Positions 12,464 through 24,621 of a DNA stretch of 64,000 nt are shown piece after piece; position 1 is the stretch's first letter; each line of letters starts with the position of its first letter. This DNA is from Orbilia blumenaviensis (Eukaryota > Ascomycota > Orbiliomycetes > Orbiliales > Orbiliaceae). The position numbers were made by a program, and so were the translations under genes. The stretch lies in the NCBI GenBank assembly GCA_036872755.1, contig JAVHNS010000012.1, forward strand, positions 620,001 through 684,000. Direction: 5' to 3'. The notes below the pieces were generated by a model that was not told where the DNA came from, did not search any database, and worked only from the letters and a program-made list of their open reading frames with translations.

Positions 12464-14143
12464 GTTTTTTCTCGTTGTTCTCGTTACAGAGATACAACTT
12501 TACCCTTCCTGCTGCGCCCTTTCCTTCCATTTTTTTAATGTAAATTGAAGGTACGGTTAGATAGTTAGGGGTTTTCTCGTTCGCTTTTTTTCTTTTGCAC
12601 ATTTGTTGTACATACCTTTGAGTTTTTTTTTTTTTTTTTTCATTCACGGTTATGAGCGGTCTGTAGTATATTTAAAAAGATCAAAATAGAAAGAAGAGAT
12701 TGGATAAATAAATATCTGAATATTGGCCCCCTTTGGTTGTGTGAAGATACGGCACTGGTTTTTGCTTAGGTGTGTCAAGGGGTATAGTTGGTGAAGTTGT
12801 ATGACAGCCAAAAAAAAAAAAAAAAAAATCAGCTATAGTTGGTCTTGGGGTCCGCGAGAGTAATATATCCAACCAGGCCGGTATAAGTATTAATCCTCAG
12901 GCTCCCTATTGAACTTACGATGCTGTAATATCTTAATAGTGGTGCGTTCCTGATCACAATATATCCAACCCTGGTTATTACTTTGCAAAGGGCTACCGAG
13001 CTAGGTAGTTGACAACCTGAGGTGCTGTACAGCTGTCCGAGCTTTTAACTCATTAGCTCTAGCGACTAGACTGATAAGTGCTATGGTGTCGTATATATCG
13101 TGTATAAAAACCCTCGCATTGATACCGCCGGTGGACGAAATCCATGATCAGATCGACCACATGGAGAAAGCGATGCCAATTACTTGACTACCAGAAATGG
13201 TTTTTAGTATAAATCTATATGGGGACGGTTTTTGGAACCATTTAACTTTATAGTCTTGTTTTTAAATATCATTGTAAAGGATAAGAAGTTATCATTTCAT
13301 TTGGTATCACGGAGTTAGCTAGAAAGAGTACAGGAGGATGAGGGGGATAAGGAGGAGGAGCTGATGGCAGAAGTGGAGGCGAGAGATGATGACAGGGTCT
13401 CGAGAAGTGGGAACTGAATAGAGGAGGATAGGAGGCGGTCGAAGGGATGATAGAATGATAACTCAGATGAGGCGGAGGAGGAACGGAGACAGTGTAAAAA
13501 GGAAAAATCAAAAACCATAGAACCGAATGACGATGCATGCACAATTCCCTCCGTGGAAGCAAACCCCGATCGCATGATAGTGAACAAGTAATAATAGTAT
13601 GATGATGATGACAGACACCCCTAACAACCATTGAAAAAAGAAGAAGAAAAACAAAGAGAAGGTGCTTGAGGAGTGGGAGCATGCACGAATTTGAAAGAAT
13701 TCAAAAGCGAGCATACGAGCTCCTCATAAGCACCACCTGATCCCTTCCTGAAAAATTGCCCAACTGATCATTCTCAAACCGATATAAAAATGAACCGGAG
13801 AAAAGGCGATCGTGTCGAGCGCACAAAGGAAAAGGAAAGAAACCAGACATAACGAGGAAAGAAGGACAGGCGGAGAAAGACGAGCTATCTTACAAAGGAA
13901 TCAGAATTGATAAGAAAACAACAGAAAAAGAAGCAATGAGGTCTCAGACCTGCATTGATGTTTTCATCGTAATGCTAATAAAACCTAGTAAGGCTGGAAG
14001 AGTGGAGGGTTTGGGAGGACCGGCGAAAAACAGAATTCTTTTTAAAAAGTGAGATTCACAGGTTCGGCCCAAATACCCTCGAGAATGAGAAGGGAAAAAA
14101 GGGCAAAGGAGCCCCAAAAACTAGTAGATTAAACATAGTTTAA
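12464..14143. other. Convergent 3' flanks, no supported gene
   Basis: The region lies between the convergent 3' ends of the complex I gene and the AT-hook gene. Sequence near 12470-12650 is T-rich on the plus strand, while 13300-14130 is purine-rich on the plus strand, which means pyrimidine-rich in the sense of the minus-strand gene. A 137-residue minus-strand frame (13269-13682) begins with ATG and is hydrophobic at first, but it is built from this pyrimidine-rich tract and is not convincing. Confidence 0.5.
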
Positions 14144-14610
14144 TCAAGCCTTCGTCTTCGTCTTCGTCTTCGTCTTCTTGGCGGTTGCCTTGGTTGAGGC
14201 AGCCCTGATAGAAGTATTAGTTAGCGTGTTACTCGGGAATTTGCGGTTTTTGATGCATATACAAGGGCTGTGTTTGATGTGGCATCGTGTTTGTTCTGCC
14301 ATTTAGCGGAAAGTGGATATATTACTTACTTGGTCTTCTTAGCTGCACCAGGCTTGGGGCCTGGCTTCTTCTTTGTGACAGCTGTCTTCGCTTTCTTAGC
14401 GACAGCTGCAACCTTCTCTTTGACCTCTTCGGTCATTGCCTTGCGCTTCTTTGGCGCAGCCTTTGGCTTAGAAACGCCGGCTGAGAAAATCGTACGTGGA
14501 ATCACGGTACGAGTGGATCGGCGAGTTGGTTCTGTTGGGACTTCTGGCTTCTTTTTGCGTCCAGGTCCAGCTTTAGCAGCTGTCGTAGCAGTCCCAGTAG
14601 TTGGAGCCAT
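14144..14610 (-). CDS. Small lysine-rich AT-hook/histone-H1-like protein
   Basis: Two exons (14610-14330 and 14204-14144) joined at a GTAAGT...CAG intron encode 113 residues. The protein is about one quarter lysine and rich in Ala, Pro and Thr. It contains basic GRK/PGPKP-type segments (GPGRKKKP near residue 18; KKKPGPKPGAAKK near residue 82) that resemble AT-hooks or histone H1 tails, and a short helical stretch (EEVKEKVAAVAKKAKTA). The second exon supplies a tail of repeated Lys-Thr pairs ending KTKTKTKTKA. A role in binding DNA or chromatin in the nucleus is likely from composition, but no fold-defining domain is visible. The single exon would end at KKTK followed by a stop; the intron is preferred because donor, acceptor and phase fit and the basic character continues. 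Confidence 0.75.
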
Positions 14611-17600
14611 TGTAATTGATTTTTCGGTTTTTGATGAAGTGAAATGAGGTTTCTTGAGTTTTTTGAAGAAAATGAGATGAATAGAGGGGTAGACCGGTTT
14701 GGTTGATTGAAGAGGTGAGATGGAGGTTTTGGAGATGAGAAGAAAGAAAAGGTTGGGTTATGTTTTTGTGGTTTTTTCTTTTTGTTTTTTTCCGTGCGGT
14801 TTTTGCTTTGATGTGTGGGTCAAAGGAAACGGGAGAAAAAGACCCTTCTCTTTTTCTGATAGAGCGATATATTAAACCTTGTGATTGGAAAAGTCGGGAA
14901 TCTTTTTGGAGAATCAAATTCTGCAAGTTACCGCGACGAAGGCTGGGTAGATGATTTTTTCCTGAGAAAGGAGATGATGGTTGCGCGATGGAAGGTGGAG
15001 AGTGAGGTGAGGTGAAGTGAGGTGAGAGATTGATTGTTTTGAGGGAAACTAGGTGGCTGAACGGGGAAAACAACTTTTGGCGGGGGGAATCAGCTTTATA
15101 GCAGAACAACCGACCGCTCCCCATCGACTCGACTCGACTCGATTCGACTGACTGGCTTCGTCTGCACACCATTTTCTTTTTCGTCAAATCGTTTTATTCG
15201 ATCTCATTGCATTCTGCTTCCTAATGTTACTCTATTCTACCTAAGTATTCTACTCTACGAATTCGACTCTGCCACACTATTCCTTTTTTTTCCTGTTTTC
15301 CTTTTCCTTTTCTTCTTTTTTTTTTTCATTTTTCATTTTATCTATTTTACTCTATTCTATTTTATCGTGGCTATTTTGTATGAAGCATGAATTGCTTGGA
15401 TTTTTTTTTAATTGCTCATGATATCCGATCGATTGAGAACATGACGATATATTTTCCTGCTTCTTCTTCTTCTTCTCTATCTTCTTATTGCATTGCATTT
15501 GTTAACATGCTACTTAGATCCTGCGACAGCGGCTCTAGGAGCATCGTTCGTTCCTCACCCGCGCACGTGTCGCATGTTGTTATTTGCGTCCCTTTTTCCG
15601 CCTCTTCGTCATGTTCGTTTGTTCTTCCGTCCAGTCGGCTGGACCTTAATATGTGCAGACCTGCAACATCTGGGTCAAGGTCCAGGTTTGTTAGCCGGTT
15701 GCGACGTGTACAAGCCTCCTCGTCCCCCCCATTCCCTCCGATAGGCCTATGCATATTGGGGTTGCGGGTCTTATTATTTATTATTATTATTTTCTTCATG
15801 CAGGTCGCTCTTTCCCTCCTTGATAAAAAAGAAGAAGGTTTCCATTCCACAAGCAGGTTATAGCTTGGCCCCTCTTAACTTTTTTCAGCTATAGGTTTGG
15901 GTAAAAACCCGATAAACGATAACTGTTGCTAAGCTGAAGAGAGTTTCATGGATTATTGCACAGATGGATGTTGGGGTCCTCATGACCCCAACTTTGAAAA
16001 CAGTTTGTTTACTTATCTTTGTTTATGCGGCGGAATATACCCCTCTTACTTTTGGGAAGTTGGATTTTTTTTTTACGCAACTATATTAAACAAAAAGTCT
16101 ATCTATCAACTACTGCTGCACTTTTTCTTTTTGAGGGATATAATTTTTTTTTGTTGTTGTTACATTTGTCTTTCGTTGTCGTGAGTGAGGCTAATTAGCT
16201 TGGGGAAGAGGTCTGCAAGATCGCATTCCTGTTTGAAGCTTTGAGCTTTCCCAACTGGCAGACTGATTGGATCGGTTCTGGTAAGGTGTCACAAGATACC
16301 CTTTGCTAGTTTCCCATTTCCAAAATATCACGGAGGACTTGATGCTACATGCGTTGGGCCCCATTTTCCCGTTGGAGCCCAAGGAAAATTAACTACTTTC
16401 GAACTGTGATGACTATCCTGATAACTACCACGTACGGACCATTTGCCACTATATACACAATAAGGTCAACGTAAGAAAGCAAAAAAAATAAATAAAGAGA
16501 AGTAAAAGGTGGAATATCCAGTGGCTGGGGGAAAAGAGAGCACATGTTGTGGAATTATCGGCCTCGTTTTCGGGGTGTAAGCACCTACCTCTTTCCCCGG
16601 CTGACAAGTCATGGCGTTTGTAAGAAACCTCCCATCGACCCCTCTTTTTTTCCCACATCACAACATTTAAAAGGGTTCTGAAACTACAGACAATCAGAAA
16701 CAGGATCTGTAAGACTCATAAAGTCCAGGTTTAAATATATTATCTGTTTATGCAAACCAAAACATATTTTATCAGATTCAGGAAATTTTATTAGAGGATT
16801 TTTACAGCTTCGCGCAGCTTTGGCAGTAGCTGTTGTTGGCCAACTTGATTGGACTGAAATTGATTGTGCGGGCGGCTGACGCAACCTACTTGGAAGGATA
16901 ATTAATTTAGCCCAACGATGTAAGAATGATTTGAAAGCCATAAGATATGGCAAATTATAGCATACTACTCTGACATTTCGATCCTAATGTTAGTTGTATA
17001 CCAGAGATCAATACCGACCGTGGTTCGCGATCGATCATAGCACGAAACCTAATGCTTATCGCATAGCAAAGTGTTGGAAATGGAGGATCCGAGGCCTCAC
17101 GCTAATATAATTTTAAGCCGCCTTCGAAATTCCGCGAAAAGAATTAATATCATGAGCATGATGCCAGGGTTGTCTGCCTTTTCCATTGGCATATGCGCAG
17201 GTGCAGTAATTTAGCAACCTATAGCTATTTCTCAGATCTAGGTTTCCGTCGGTCAAGCTCCGGAATACCATATATATATCCGAGAGGATACTTTGTTGTC
17301 AAAGATTAGGTGTATCCCACCTAAGCGAACCAGTCTGAATTGTGCAACAGACCACCACCCGTCTCCTAAATGTCCCACGCGGGTGCATTTCATAGCTATA
17401 TCCTTCATATCCATATCCTAATATACTTGGATTTAGGGTTTTATCTAGAAATTTCAAACCCGATGATATTAACCAGACCGGCCGAGTTCGTAGAATATAA
17501 AAGGGCGTGAACCTGGAGGAGGAACGGATATCGATTATCTTCACTCTTCAACCACCACCTCCCCAAGACCCCAAGAGCAACTCAGTATATTTTTACCAAA

Positions 17601-18630
17601 GAATTTAAAAGAGCGAATACGCCAATTGGGAGTTAATTTTATTTACACCCTTATAACTATAAAACACTAGAATTTTTCTATTTTCTAAACAGTTCGAACG
17701 CTTAAAGCTGCCGTAGTCATCATGGTACCAGTTAATGGAGCATGCGAAGTTATGACAAGCTCGAAATATAAAGGGATTTGTCCTATACAGAGGATTCTTA
17801 AACGGGACATGCATGGGCGAGATCTCGAGAGACTGACAATACATTATATTAACGATGAAAACAGCTGTACAGGCGAGATCGATCCAATGTCGTAGGCTAT
17901 GGAATTAAACTGGATCACGGATTCGCAGTAGGACTAACTTGATAATTTAGCATCGCACTTCTGGGTATCGGTCTGTTAACCATACCAGCTAGTGTCATTA
18001 ATACTTTAATTTGCATATTTAATATCATGAGCTCACGGGCTCGGAGAGGCTGACAGAATAGAAAGAGACAGGCATATCATATACCATCTACTAATTCATA
18101 GCAGGAATGTCCCCTAATTCATAGCAAGAATACCCAAACCATAGATTATTCCAATTCTAGAATTCTAGATCTAAGAATCATTAATCCGCACACGGACAGC
18201 CTGGCACTAACATAGTTAGGTGTACTTGGTCTCGTAAACCAGCCTCAACGAAGCAGAACTGTCACCTAGCATACTAACGAAAATAAAAAATGTAACCTCA
18301 GAGAGCTAACCACCAGCATGGATGACCAGCTGCCCTTGCCCCAAAAATGCATTGCTCATAAACTCATATATAAAAAAATGAAGGGGAGGAAAAGGGAATA
18401 ATAAAAAAGGAGATAGACACTTAGACATCGCCTATAAACATCGTCATCCAAATGATAAAACATCAACTTCCAGGTTTGGAAAAAAAGACACAGAAACACT
18501 ACAATCACCCTCCTCTCCTATTCCCACCTTAAAACCCATACCTTCCTTCTCCTTCAAACCTCGTTCCGCACATAAAAACGTATTGACTCATAAATTTATC
18601 AAAAACAGAGAAAAAAAAATTAGAAACCTA
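14611..18630. other. Upstream region of AT-hook gene and AT-rich intergenic DNA
   Basis: 14611-15190 is pyrimidine-rich in the sense of the minus-strand gene and is likely its promoter and leader; open frames here are incidental. From about 15200 the DNA is AT-rich with homopolymer T and A runs. Short frames near 16200-17850 have no recognisable similarity. I find no tRNA, transposase or reverse-transcriptase motif in this 4-kb stretch. Confidence 0.5.
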
Positions 18631-20393
18631 TCAATCAACCAAAAATACCTGCGCCTTATAAATCAAGTTCCTCAAGTGGGTGTTATCCCCATTCTCATCT
18701 CCACTCTTCCACACCGCCGGCCACGCCACACAGGCCACCTTCCGTCCCTCGCAATCATCATCCTCACGACATTCAAGATCTTCCATCGTCTCCGCATCAA
18801 ACACTTCGCCTAGCAGATTTACAGGGTTAACAGCAAATCTTGCACGTTGGACCCGCAAGTCAACTGCAATACCGGCGGCAGTTTCTAGGATATGTCGTAG
18901 TTTCTCTCGTGGATCAGCAGCAGTTGAAAGACCGAGAGGGGCGAGGGCGGTGGTGAGATGGAGAAGGAGATCCTCGAGAGATGTGGTGAGGTATTCTTCG
19001 GTGGTGGATGGCTTGCTGGCGCTAGATAGTGGGGCGTTGCCGAGAGTGGGCATGGCGTGCTTCTTGATCATTGTGAGAGTTTGAGCGCGCCAGCGGTTAA
19101 TTGCGGCGCCATATGATGGGGTGTCAGATAGGGCTGGTTGTTACGAGTTAGTAAAGTGGAGGTATACATATCCCTAGTCAAAAATAACTTACAAGCAAGG
19201 TATTGCTCGAGAAACGCTAGACCGTCATTCGTCTCCTTGGTCATGCCGTACATATAGGCGTTGAAAACGTGATCAAGCAGGTACTTCGAGATAACAGCTG
19301 AAATAACAAAGATCTTCTTGGTCAGGATAAGTTTGGGGTTGCCATCTGTCACAGAGGACAGAGTCAACTGTACATTCTCAGGCAAGCCATCGAAATCTAC
19401 AGTGTTCATTAGTAACAAATTTCATAAACAGCAGAGTAGGGAAGAAGGAGAAGAAGAAGAAGTGCGGTACGTACTGATCTTGCCCTTGAAGTTCAAAAAC
19501 ACCCACTGTTGCAAATTCCTCCATAGGTCGCCTATTTCCTGATTGAAGAGATCGTCGGTCTTCTGCGCCTCTGTGCGAGTGCTGGTGCTGATATCATGCT
19601 TGAGTCGTTGAATCTGCTCCTCAAGATCGGTAACTAGCTCCTCCTTCTCGGCGATAATCTTCTCTAGCAGGTGGCGTTGACTTCTCGCCTGCTCGAGGTC
19701 TTTGATCAGGTGCTTATTCTTTTCGGTCCAGGTTTTATCCCAGTCCTTATCACGCACCGAGATGGCGCGCTTGACGTCCATCTCATGCTGGTCTCGAAGA
19801 TCGCCGACACGACGGCTCAGCTGTAGTATGTCAGTATCTGGTGGTAATATTAAAGATAGATATAACTTACATCTTCATATGCTTTCTTAGAGTCCTTGAG
19901 ATCATTGTCCTTCCGTTCGAAGGCCCTGTCGGCTTTATCCAGCCTCTTACTAAGCTTATCTCGCTCTTTAATAGCATCATCACAAGCAGATCGCAGAGAA
20001 TCGATATCTCGCTTGTATCTTCTGAGTATATCTTCAAAACTAAACGAAAAAAAAACAACCCAGCAAGGTCAGTACACTATCACAATGACCCATTCCCCAA
20101 AAAGCAACGATTCCCAAAAGGGAAATAGACCAACAGGGTCAATGGAGGACTTACTCATCTTTCGCCCCGCCGGACAGCTGCGAAACAATATTCTCAGCCT
20201 TATCATGCATATCGTCAGTCATAGAAATATCTCCTTCAGGGTCTTTGGGTCCCGTGATAGGGCTGACTATATCTTCGTCCTTGTCCGCGTCTGATGAGGC
20301 GCCCCGGGTTGTGATTTCAGGTACAGAACCTCGGCGAACGCTCGAACCTGATGGGGATGTCGGATCTACCATGGGAGAATTTAGCTTTGCCAT
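18631..20393 (-). CDS. Coiled-coil protein of unknown function
   Basis: Five exons on the minus strand (20393-20155, 20039-19871, 19820-19475, 19396-19193, 19133-18631) encode 486 residues. Every junction keeps phase, and all have GT-AG ends. The N-terminal 80 residues are Ser/Pro/Asp-rich and probably disordered. Residues about 85-235 are dense in Glu, Lys, Arg, Leu and Asp with heptad-like spacing (for example KRDIDSLRSACDDAIKERD and LEEQIQRLKHDIS), so a long coiled coil is expected. The C-terminal half is more hydrophobic and looks globular (KKIFVISAVISKYLLDHVFN), with no motif I recognise. The start is the ATG at 20393. The stop codon of the next minus-strand gene lies about 350 bp upstream, so this gene probably has its own promoter. 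A structural or scaffold role is possible but unproven. Confidence 0.8.
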
Positions 20394-20741
20394 GTTTTTT
20401 TTTCTTTGGGCCGTGCGAGTGCGGGGTGGGGGAAACGGTATTCAGGAGCTATGCGGTTTGTTTCTTCTAATTTATTTTTCTTCTTTATTTTTCTAATTTT
20501 ATTTCTCTTCTGGTTCTTGTTTTCTTTCTTTTTTTATTTATGCTCCTCTGTTTTTTTTGTGTGTGGACTGATATCGTGGCTATGTATGCAGTGCAATGGG
20601 TGGTGCACGTCGACTGGCCAGCAACAAAATTGCCAGCCTCGCCAACAGCACCTACAGGCACACTATAGCCAAAAGAAAAAAAACCACAGTGCACCACACA
20701 TTCGCCCCCGCTCGCCTTTTTCTTCAAAAAAGTCTTGGGTA

Positions 20742-23700
20742 TCACACCAATTCAACTTTATCTGCAAGCGAAGTCCAAAAGGCAAAAAAAAAAAAAAAAC
20801 AATCGAAATGGAAATGAGATTTAAGAGAATAGTAGCTTACCTTTACGTTTCATATTAGTACTAGTCCTGCTTGCCACGCTACTACTGCGGGAGCCTTTAG
20901 CTGGTTTTGTCTCCAGATCCTTCGAACTCTTGGAAGTATCGTCAGAATCCGAATCTGATCCTTCGGTACCGCTGCTCGACCCCTCACTAGAGTCCTCCTC
21001 CTTCACGTCTCCGAAGGCAAGTGGGTCTTCTTTATGCGTAGCGGATGTGGTATCTTCCTTCTTTTTTACAGGTTCTGCTTCCTTATCTGACTCTTCTTCT
21101 TCTTCAGACGATGAGTCCTCGGACTCAGACTTCGTGGCAGCCGCTGCAGTAGCTGCTGCTGTTTCCTGGTCTGCAGCTGGGAGTCCTTCGGGTAGACTCG
21201 GTTTACCTTCTTCGTGATCAACTTCAGACGCTGATTGGTAATGCTCGTCTTCCGAGCTGGATTCCTCAGATGAGGACTTACCCTTTTCCACCGCTGCCGG
21301 AGTTCCCGGCTCTACAAGCTCAAAGACCTCTAAAGTACTACCTGCTGCTCCTCCTTCTGTAGGCTCGGTAAGTTTCCCTTCTCCTTTATCAGACTCTTCG
21401 GAGTCGCTTTCTGATGCAACCTTCTTATCTTCTACTTCGCTGCTCTCGGAAGCTAATCCTCTTGAGTTCTCGAGCGCTTCTTCGATTTCGGTGCCTGCAA
21501 GAGCGGTAGCCGCGGCTGCTGCTGCTAGAGGGGACAAAGCCCTGGAGATATTTGAAATGGGAGATCTCTTTAACGGCCTTCTCGGAGCACCAGCAAGTCT
21601 AAGGCTGCCGGTAATGCTACCGGTTGGGGTTGGGAGTTTTGGAAGGTTTACAGGGGTAGAAGCACGGAGGAGTGGTGTTGTTTTCTTGGTCGCTGGAGAA
21701 CGGGCGCTGGGTGTAGAAGCCCTAGATCTAGGAGCAGATCCCGGGATGGCAATTGGCAAAGCCTGAGAGTTTTGGGCAACCTCGTTTTCGGCGTCGGTCT
21801 TGTCGCTACCGGATTCTGATTCGTCGGTTGAGATTTCTTCAGCCTTGATTTCGGGCTCACTATGGGAGAGACTTGTAGGGCTTTTTGGTGGTGGAGTTGC
21901 GGATTTCTTGCTGCTTCTTCTGCGTCTACGGCTTCCGTGGGAAGATGGGGGGCGGGATACAGATGTTGGGATATTTAGGAGAGGGTTTGGAGATGCGGAT
22001 CTTTGCTGGTTGCGCTTTCCTTTGCGGGTTCGTGGAGAGGCTTCTGATGAGCTTGGAGAAAGGACTTTGATGCTATGTTCAGAGTCTGATCCGGCTTTTT
22101 TTTCCTCCTCTTCAGTATCGGATACAACAGCTTGAGAGTCGTTAGGTGCTTCTGATTCCTCGGTGATAGCAGACTCGCTGACCGGTTCTGGGGCTTTCTT
22201 TGGCTTCGATTTTGATTTCTTCGCCTTGCGGGGTTTTCTGGTTTTCTCCTGTTCCTCCTCCTGCTCTGGCTGTTCCTCCTCGTCTGCTCTAGTTTCAACA
22301 GAAAGCTGATGCTTCTTTCGTTTTGTAGTAGTTCGTTTTCCCTTCTTCTTTCCTGCGACAGCTTCCGCCTCGTCGTCCTCTTTATCCCGCTGCTGTTTCT
22401 CTTCGATATCCTCGCCGCCCCAGGTAATTGCAAGTGGAGATCCCCTCGATTCCTTTCTTGAGCTCCGCCCGGACCCCTTCTTCACTGAAATCTGCGAAGG
22501 TTTGATATGCTTACTCTTAACAACCTCAGGAGCGCCTAATACCGTCCCTTCGTCGTCCTCAGAGTCTGAGTGGCTAACTGATTCGCTCTCACTTTCCTCG
22601 CTCTCGCTTTCCTCGGTAAGTTCGTCCGGAGATCTTGAGTACGAATCCGCGATGGAATTCGGCTGTGAAGAGTTGGAACTATACCTCCTGCCGGACTTTT
22701 CCAATAATTTGGGCGGCGGTCGACGAACGCTGCCCTTTGCGCTGGGGCTGTATGCGCGGGAGGTATCAAGCGTGGGGAGGGTCTTGCTTCTTCGAGCCTT
22801 TCGAGAATCGCCGCCGGGAATGGCAATTGGTGCGGTACTACCTTCGCTGTCACCGTCGTCTCTAACGCTGTGGTATGAATCTGATTCTCTACGTCTACGA
22901 TGTCGGGTTAGTGGTGGGGGTGGGGGTGCCTCGATGGCCTTGAGATTGATATTTAGCTTTGGAGTTCCACGTCGTTCGATTATTTCAATCGGTTCTCTTT
23001 CTGAAGGAACGTTTGATCCTCTACGTTTGAATTGTGGACGGGGTGAGTATCTTCCGCTGTCGTATTCAGCCGCAAGTTTTGAAGGTCGGCTCTTTGAAGC
23101 CTTTCGGCCACCGCCGCCTTCGTAGTCCGAGCCCTTTAGGCTGCCGGCGTAGTAGTCTTCTTCGCCCTTAGAATCCCCACGTCTGGGTCTCGGGAGCTCG
23201 GTAGATCCGCTGCTTGTTCTGGTCTTTCTGGGAAGTGGAGAATTTACGCGGGAACCTTCACGCTGGATTGTTTGTAACGGAGAAGGTGTTAATGTTGGAG
23301 GAGGTGGAGGGGTGGGAGCATACGTTGGTGCAAAAGGAGCAGCTTGTTCTGCAAATCCAAATGGAGTCTCCCCTCCCACTACCGGGGGCGCAGCGTATGC
23401 GTCCCCCGGGATATAAGTATAAGCTGGCGGGACAACAGGCGGGAATCCGTGCTGAGAACCGTGACTGCCGGTCTGATAAGGGTCGACAACAGGAGTCGTA
23501 TAACTTCCGTACGGAGACTCGCCGTAGCCCGAGTAGTGACTTGCAGCAGACTGTGGTTGATAAGAATACGGATCCGTAGAAGTTTCCGAGGCGAAAGAGC
23601 TTTCACGCTCGGCCCGTTTACGTTCTTTACGTTCTGCTCTTAGACGTTCTTTTTCTTCCTTTTTGGCTAGTTCCTCACGTTGTTTCTTTGCCCGGGCTTC

Positions 23701-24621
23701 GCGGGCCTCTCGACGTTTTTCTTTTTCGGCACGCTGGAGTTCGTCTGGGTCGACGGATTCGGGACGGCTTGGTGGGGCCGGTGCGGGAGGGGGGATTGCG
23801 TCTTCGAATGCGCTCTCACCGGTGTATGAGACGTAGTCTTCGTAGAGTGGAGACTTGACTGATGACTGAGAAGTCCTAGTTGTTCGCCTTGAACGCCGCT
23901 CCCGCTTATTGATATACTCAGGTACAGGTGGGGTCGGAGCGGGGATAATCTCAGAAACTAGACGAGCAGCTGCCCCGGCGGGGAAGAAATCCCCAGACGA
24001 GCCCTTCTGTCCTCGACTCTTCTCCCTTACCGTGTCCCTTTCACGATCTGATACGTCCCTTTGTGTGAAGCTCCGTCGACTGGAACGACTACCTGACCAA
24101 GGATCTTCTGCTCCGTGACGTGGGGTATGAACGTGAGCTGTAGAATCCTGGGTAGTATGAAGATTTAACCTAGGACCTCCAGAAGCACTGCTGAACGAGT
24201 GGGATCTATGATGCGCCTGTGCGTGCTGGCTCTGGATTGTCGAAGCACGGGGTGGTAAAGGAACTGCACCGCCGCCTCCGCCTCCGCCTCCTCCAGCGCC
24301 AGCAGCTTCTCGCTGGGTGTGGCTCTGACTTCGATTTCTCGATCTGGGCTGAGACGCCCGTTGGGATTGATTGCTGCTCGATAGGTAGTGATACTCGGGT
24401 GCGCCGCCTCCATATGCGGAAGGATCGTAGTAGGAGGAACCGACGCTCGAGGGTTCGTAGTCGTCGTACCCGCCTGCACCACCGGCGGCGGCGCCTCCAC
24501 CTCGGTAGGAAGGTGAGTATGTGCTAGGCGAAGGTGGGACTGCGGACTGTTGGTAACCTGAGCCCTGCGATTGTCTCCAACCTGCACCCCCGTAAAACGG
24601 TTCTTGAGAGTAGGAAGTCAC
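20742..24621 (-). CDS. Very long low-complexity Ser/Glu/Lys/Pro-rich protein, start uncertain
   Basis: One open frame of about 3.8 kb on the minus strand codes roughly 1265 residues. Its 3' end is best modelled with an intron (donor GTAAGC after 20841, acceptor TTGCAG before 20761 with a long T-rich tract), adding a 20-nt last exon so that the protein ends KRKDKVELV. No globular domain is visible. There is a Tyr/Gly/Ser-rich N-terminus, a charged helix at about 290-340 (KEEKERLRAERKERKRAE), many Ser-Pro and Ser-Arg sites, acidic Ser/Glu tracts towards the C-terminus, and basic patches throughout. Composition suggests a disordered nuclear or cytoskeletal scaffold that is heavily phosphorylated, which is inference only. 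The open frame begins at GTG (24621), not ATG, and no in-frame ATG exists upstream before a stop, so the true 5' end is unresolved. Confidence 0.8.

Noticed and set aside
13269..13682. 137-residue minus frame with hydrophobic N-terminus
   Set aside because: It is built from the pyrimidine-rich 3' flank of the AT-hook gene; runs of Pro, Ser, Leu and His follow from CT-rich DNA.
14573..15187. 204-residue minus frame overlapping the AT-hook gene start
   Set aside because: It lies in the CT-rich leader and overlaps the real start in another frame; no protein features.
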